Below, piece after piece: positions 6,889-10,957 of a stretch of 10,957 bases of DNA. Location of the stretch: the NCBI GenBank assembly GCA_003024985.2, contig PXIH01S0034972.1, one strand, 5' to 3'. Within the stretch, counting starts at the first letter, position 1. Each line of letters opens with the position of its first letter. The DNA comes from Euperipatoides rowelli. Lineage: Eukaryota; Onychophora; Udeonychophora; Euonychophora; Peripatopsidae. The translations under genes and the position numbers were made by a program. The notes under the pieces are model-generated. The model was not told where the DNA came from, did not search any database, and was given only the letters and a program-made list of their open reading frames with translations.

Positions 6889-8361
6889 TAGATGGAAAAC
6901 AGCGGTTCTGCATAACTTCCGGTTCCGGTATGACCACTTCCACAGAAAAATCCAAGATGGCTGAATTCCTGTTCATGTTTTTTTTAAGGTATTGAGTTTT
7001 TTTAGGCTTACACTTCCATTTATGATCTCACTTCTGGTCTATAGCTAGGCGAACGGTCACTTCCACTTGACATTTCCGGTTCCGGTTAAGATCCAAGATT
7101 GCCGACTTCTGTTTCCTATTTTGTAAAGGTATTATTCTTTTAGGCTTATGTATTTCCCAAATAGGCTATATACATACATTCCACTTCCGAATCCAGTATG
7201 GCTACCTCTGGTTCTGGTATGGCCACTTCTGGTTGAGACTTCCATTTCTGGCCAAATCCAAGATGTCTGATTTCCTGTTTATGTTTTTAGAGCTATATGG
7301 GGTTTATACAATTTGATGATGTCACTTCCAGTTCCTGTTATCCAAAATGGTGGCAGTTCCAGTTTTGTAAGCCTCTGTTATATGAAAATCTGGATAAAAT
7401 TTCAAGATTGTGGCACTTCCGGTTTTAACTCAAAAGTGCATTTAGTGGACCATTTCTGGTTGCCCCAGCCTCGTTTTCAATAAGGTATTCAAATTCCTTA
7501 AAAAAATAGGACAATATTGATTCACAGAGTTGGTTTTGGTACTTTAGGAATATTTAAAAGTCATATTTCATAAGCTTTAATCTTCGATGATTGACAGCTA
7601 GTGCACTTAACTTAAAAATGCCATATTTCGATAACCATTCAACCTAGCAAGACATGTTTTGAAGCCCTGTGCATAAAAAAATAACTTCTAGTACTTTTAT
7701 ATTGGGGAACAACCCCTCAAAATTATATTATATTTATAATACCTTCCCATGTTACATTTTTTTGTTTTTCATGTCAAATTGTTGAGCTGAAACATAGCAT
7801 AAGTATTTTGGTAGAGTATCCTCACCCTACTATGATACCATAGAAGGCTATTGTGAAAGTTTAACATAGGTGGAGGTGTATTACACACATTATGGCATAC
7901 AATTTAAGAGCTAGCAGTCAAAAGATTTTCTTAGTCCAAAAAATACAATATCACAACTACTACACAAGTTAGAGAAACATAGAGTATGAACTATCATGTA
8001 TATAATAATTAGATCTACATTTCTTAAATAGAAATTAACCCTCTATCACCCATATTTTTTTATAACTTTAGGTTATGTACTCTAAGTCTTACTCCCCATA
8101 CTAATTTTAGAAGCATAAAAAATATTATAAGTCTTTACCTCAATACCTAAACCTAATACATCATCATAAGAGTTATACAATACATTAGGACTAATATCAA
8201 CTACACTGTAGATAATATCAGATTACATTATAGGCAAGCACAATCTATCACAACTTAATGAGTGATATTTCTAGGAATGATCGATAATGCCACACACAAA
8301 CACTCACCCAAAAAGAAATAAACACACCTACACAAATAAACACAAATCACCCACAAAACAC
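6889..8361 (+). repeat. left inverted arm of the foldback element
   Basis: The outer 500 bases hold about four imperfect subrepeats. Each combines a CACTTCCGGTT-like word with an ATCCAAGATGGC-like word (the latter near 6949, 7091, 7257 and 7340) and CCTGTT. The inner part matches the right arm closely, for example 7865-7900 against the reverse complement of 9304-9340 around GGTGGAGGTGTATTACA, and 8270-8292 against 8890-8925. It ends in a CA-rich tract (about 8291-8361). Confidence 0.8.
7862..8175 (+). repeat. internal module, copy A (left arm)
   Basis: A module of about 315 bp running from CATAGGTGGAGG, through AATAATTAGATCTACATTTC and TTGAAATTAACCCTC-like words, to a segment with ACCTCAATACCTAAACCTAAT. 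It occurs again in direct orientation at 8447-8800 and inverted at 9005-9345. Confidence 0.8.
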
Positions 8362-8817
8362 AAATACACAGTCACACCTACCCACCCATACAACTACCCA
8401 TCCATACATGTACCCATCCATTCAGGAACAGGAAGTCAACCACTATGACATAGGTGATGGTGTTTTACAATACATTAAGGCATAAAAATTTTAAATTTAA
8501 AAGTACTGGAAGTCTTGGTATTGAAAAAGATTTCTAAGACCAAAAAATAATCAACATTAACAAATACTGTATCCCAACAAAAACATTTAAGCTAGAAACA
8601 CAGAGTTTGATTTGCTATTCAAATAATAATTAGATCTACATTTCTTAAATTGAAATTAACCCTCCATTATCCATAGATTTTTTTCTCAACTCTAGGAAAT
8701 CTACTCTAAGTCCTATACTTATCTTACCAAATTTTTTAAGATAGGGGAAAAATTCTAAGTCATTACCTAAGTACCCAAACCTAATATAATATTGCAGGAA
8801 ATTTACATAACAATATG
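8362..8817 (+). repeat. central spacer holding module copy B
   Basis: The spacer starts with CCAT/CCCA-rich sequence (8381-8422). AGGAACAGGAAGTCA (8424-8438) follows, identical to 10381-10395 in the right arm. Then comes copy B of the internal module (8447-8800), in the same orientation as copy A. Copies A and B share exactly AATAATTAGATCTACATTTC and the following AATT-AACCCTC segment, but B is diverged elsewhere. A right-arm word fused to a left-arm-oriented module points to internal rearrangement of the element. Confidence 0.75.
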
Positions 8818-10488
8818 GGTGTTTTGTGTGTGTGTGTGCATGTGTCTGTATTCATGTTTGTGTTCTTGTGTGTGAATTTGTGCATATGTGTGGCATTATC
8901 AACCACTACTAGAAATATCACTAAAGTTTGGATAAAACATGCTTACCTATAATGTAATCTATATTACCTACAATGTAATGTGATATTAGCCATAATGTAT
9001 ATTATAACTTCCTATGATGAGGTATTAAGTTTAGGTATTGAGGTAAAGACTTGGATTATTTTTATGCTTCTAAAATTAGTATGGGTAGTATAATACTTGG
9101 AGTAGATATCCTAAAGGTATTAAAAAATATGGGTGATTGAGGCTTAGTTTCAATTTAAAAAGTGTAGATCTAATTATTATATGTATTATAGTTCCAACCC
9201 TATGTTTTTCTAACTTGTGTAGTTGTTGAGATAACTTATGGTATTTTTTTGGATTTAGAAAGTTTTTTCACTGCTAGCACTTGTGGGATTTTTAAATTTT
9301 AATGTTATGCCATAATGTGTTGTAATACACCTCCACCTATAGTAAACTTCCACACATAGACTTCTACGGTATCAAAGTAGGGGGAGGATACTCTACCAAA
9401 ATACTTAGTCTATGTTTCAGCTCTCTTAACAATTTAACATGAAAAACAAAAAAATTAACATGGGAAGGTATTATAAACATAAAGAAATAAAATTTTGAAT
9501 GGACAGGTGCCAATGTGAATGTTGTAGAAATAATTTTTTTATGCACATGGGTTCAAACTTCATTTTCCTAGGATGGATGGTTCTAGAAATAGTGTTTTTA
9601 AGTTATATGTTCTAGCTGCCAATGATTGAAGACAGTAGTTTATTAAATATGAATTCTTAACATTCCTAAAGTACCAAACAAACTTTGTGACTCAATATTG
9701 TCTGATTTTTTTTTTTTTTTTAACGTGTGGTGCCTGAAAACAAGGATTTTGAATACCTTACAGAAAACAAGGCTGGGGCAACCGGAATTGGTTCACTAAA
9801 TTGCACTTTTGAGTTAAAACTGGAAATAACATCATAACTCCAAAACCAGAAGTGCCTCCATATTGAAATTTTATCTGGAGTTCCAGATAACAGAGAGAGA
9901 CTTACCATTTTTAATAACAGGAACAAGAAACAACATCATCAAACTGTATAAACTCCATATATCTCTGAAAACAGGAAAAGGAAGTAAGCCAGGTTGGATT
10001 TTGGAAGTAGAAGTGTCAGCCATAAGTAGCCAAACCGGAAGTGGAATGTGTGTATGTATTTGGGAAATACGCAAGCCTAAAACCCCCTCTACGTTTTACA
10101 AACAAGAACAGGAAGTTAACTATCTTGAATCTTAACTGAAACTTGAAGTGGTCAAGCGAAAGTGACCTTTGACCTAGATATGGACTGAAAATGAGGTCAT
10201 AAACTAAAAATTGTAAGCTTAAAAAAAACCTATACTGGTACCTTTAAGAATCTGGAACAGGATATTGGCCATCTTGGACTTTATAGCACTTGAAGTGGTC
10301 TATTAATCATGACCAAGTTACTTTTGGCCGGATATGAGGTCATAAACCGGAAGTGTAAGCCTAAATACCCATAACCTTTAAGGAACAGGAAGTCAGTCAT
10401 CTTGGATTTTTGATCGGAATTGGAAGTGCCAAACTGGAAGTGGCCATATTGAAATGACAAGTTATGTAGAACTGCTGTTTTTCATCTA
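8818..10488 (-). repeat. right inverted arm of the foldback element
   Basis: Reverse complement of the left arm, about 200 bp longer because of extra or expanded subrepeat sequence near the outer end and small indels. Its TG-rich inner end (about 8820-8892) pairs with the CA-rich end of the left arm. A run of 16 T at 9706-9721 corresponds to a run of seven A near 7500 on the left. Subrepeat words complementary to ATCCAAGATG occur near 10122, 10269 and 10398, and AACCGGAAGTG occurs exactly at 10033-10043 and 10345-10355. Confidence 0.8.
9005..9345 (-). repeat. internal module, copy C (right arm, inverted)
   Basis: Reverse complement of copy A. It carries AGGTATTGAGGTAAAGACTT, TTATGCTTCTAAAATTAGTA, AGATCTAATTATTAT and GTAATACACCTCCACCTA in this order, each the complement of a landmark of copy A in reverse order. 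A and C are more like each other than either is like B. Confidence 0.8.
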
Positions 10489-10498
10489 TTATCCTCTG
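10489..10498 (+). repeat. candidate 10-bp target-site duplication, right
   Basis: TTATCCTCTG immediately follows the right end of the foldback element and matches the left flank TCATCCTCAG at 8 of 10 positions. Confidence 0.5.
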
Positions 10499-10734
10499 CT
10501 CATGTCTATTTGATCAGAAATAAAAATATAATCAAAAGTGTTTTTAATTTAGACTATTATAAGTTAACTCTACTTGAAGACCAGTAAAATTATTAGAATA
10601 TTATTTATTGACCACCCCCTCCCTTCCCCATCACTAATGTTAAAGAGAACTTGAATAAAAAAACAGTTACTGTGAATAGTAATTTTTTTGGTTCTTATAT
10701 ATTTTCAGTGCTACGGTATGTAAATAAATATTTA
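10499..10734. other. non-coding spacer
   Basis: AT-rich DNA between the foldback element and the satellite, with a C-rich patch at 10613-10630. A strong acceptor-like sequence (polypyrimidine tract then CAG ending at 10708) is followed seven bases later by GTATGT. No exon can be supported from this. Confidence 0.5.
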
Positions 10735-10879
10735 GTGGTACTACCACAGTATTGTGGTAGTACCACATTACTGTGGTACTACCACAGTACTGTGGTACTA
10801 CTACAGACTGTAGTACTGCCACATTACTGTGGTAGTACCACAGTAATGTGGTACTACCACAGTACTGTGGTACTACCAC
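10735..10879. repeat. 145-bp near-perfect palindrome
   Basis: The arms 10735-10806 and 10808-10879 are reverse complements with about five mismatches in 72 positions, centred on the A at 10807 within CTACAGACTGTAG. The symmetry includes the variant bases of individual satellite units, so it is more than the palindromy of the unit. Such a sequence could extrude a cruciform or give a long RNA hairpin if transcribed. Confidence 0.85.
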
Positions 10880-10957
10880 AGTACTGTGGTACTACCACAG
10901 TACTGTGGTACTACACAGTACTGTGGTAGTACTACAGACTGTAGTACTACCACATTA
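10735..10957. repeat. self-complementary 19-bp satellite array, truncated by the window end
   Basis: After GTGG at 10735-10738, the array consists of twelve units of 18-19 bp, the last one cut. The consensus is TACTACCACAGTACTGTGG. The core CCACAGTACTGTGG is a perfect 14-bp palindrome, and the linker alternates between TACTA and its complement TAGTA, so both strands read nearly alike. Variants (CCACATTACTGTGG, CCACAGTAATGTGG, CTACAGACTGTAG) are themselves arranged symmetrically. The CTACAGACTGTAG variant recurs 131 bp apart (10801 and 10932), suggesting a higher-order unit. Open frames on both strands here are a by-product of the repeat. Confidence 0.92.

Larger units (their letters stand above)
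6889..10488. mobile_element. foldback-type DNA transposon, about 3.6 kb, non-autonomous
   Basis: The two halves are reverse complements over most of their length. The outermost 30 bp agree at 27 positions: the left end starts TAGATGGAAAACAGC at 6889, and the right end, reverse-complemented from 10488, starts TAGATGAAAAACAGC. The inverted correspondence can be followed inward to about 8361 and 8818. Outer parts of each arm are degenerate tandem subrepeats, and inner parts are unique. The centre (8362-8817) carries a third, directly oriented copy of an arm module. Very long inverted repeats built from subrepeats define foldback elements (Drosophila FB, sea urchin TU, and some Mutator-like or P-superfamily foldbacks). 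No transposase ORF is present, so mobilisation would need one in trans. The family cannot be assigned with certainty. Confidence 0.85.

Noticed and set aside
6728-6964. Plus-strand 78-codon frame
   Set aside because: Its composition is that of AT-rich DNA, it has no motif, and it crosses the left boundary of the foldback element.
8283-8361. Possible CRISPR-like or satellite array in the CA-rich tract
   Set aside because: The tract is irregular CA-rich low-complexity sequence with no fixed repeat and spacer lengths, and it pairs with the TG-rich end of the opposite foldback arm.
9863-10135. Overlapping plus and minus frames within the right foldback arm
   Set aside because: They lie in degenerate subrepeats whose left-arm counterpart does not keep the same open frame; no protein motif is visible.
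10709-10715. Seven-base microexon between a strong acceptor and GTATGT
   Set aside because: Both signals look good, but a 7-nt exon cannot be supported without transcript evidence and such sites arise by chance in AT-rich DNA.
10651-10929. Plus-strand 92-codon frame and the overlapping minus-strand 70-codon frame in the satellite
   Set aside because: The self-complementary 19-bp repeat lacks stops in these phases on both strands, so the repetitive Tyr/Val/Thr/Trp peptides are a by-product of the repeat.

Overview
The window is eukaryotic, AT-rich and almost entirely non-coding. It looks like a large-intron or intergenic stretch of an invertebrate genome. The evidence is one short, cleanly bordered spliced-exon candidate, decayed LTR and non-LTR retrotransposon coding remnants, a TTAA-bounded piggyBac-like element, a large foldback DNA transposon, microsatellites, and no run of long bacterial-style ORFs. 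The taxon cannot be fixed from the sequence. An arthropod (perhaps a crustacean) or another marine invertebrate is a guess from the repeat style.

Layout, left to right. Positions 1-1200 hold AT-rich sequence with a possible LINE-type 3' tail ending in AATAAA(TAA)n at about 663, and a C-rich low-complexity patch at about 850-1190. Positions 1654-1812 are a diverged tandem repeat of 70-72 bp. Positions 2040-4405 are the minus-strand 3' part of a dead Ty3/gypsy-type pol: integrase core, integrase C-terminal module, then an acidic tail with an internally repeated motif. A 1011-bp non-autonomous piggyBac-like element (2602-3612) sits inside it, with TTAA at both ends and the same pol reading frame on both flanks. 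Positions 5530-6280 are a minus-strand non-LTR retrotransposon reverse transcriptase remnant, from a YIDD catalytic motif to the C-terminus. Positions 6461-6534 are a plus-strand exon candidate with a cadherin-repeat-like peptide. Positions 6889-10488 are a 3.6-kb foldback element with long inverted arms made of ETS-like and YY1-like subrepeats, three copies of an internal module and a candidate 10-bp target-site duplication. Positions 10735-10957 are a self-complementary 19-bp satellite that begins with a near-perfect 145-bp palindrome and runs off the window.

The only likely host gene content is the plus-strand cadherin-like exon. The rest is best read as intron or flank filled by nested mobile elements. 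Both retrotransposon coding remnants lie antisense to the exon. No RNA gene, CRISPR array or complete protein-coding gene was found.
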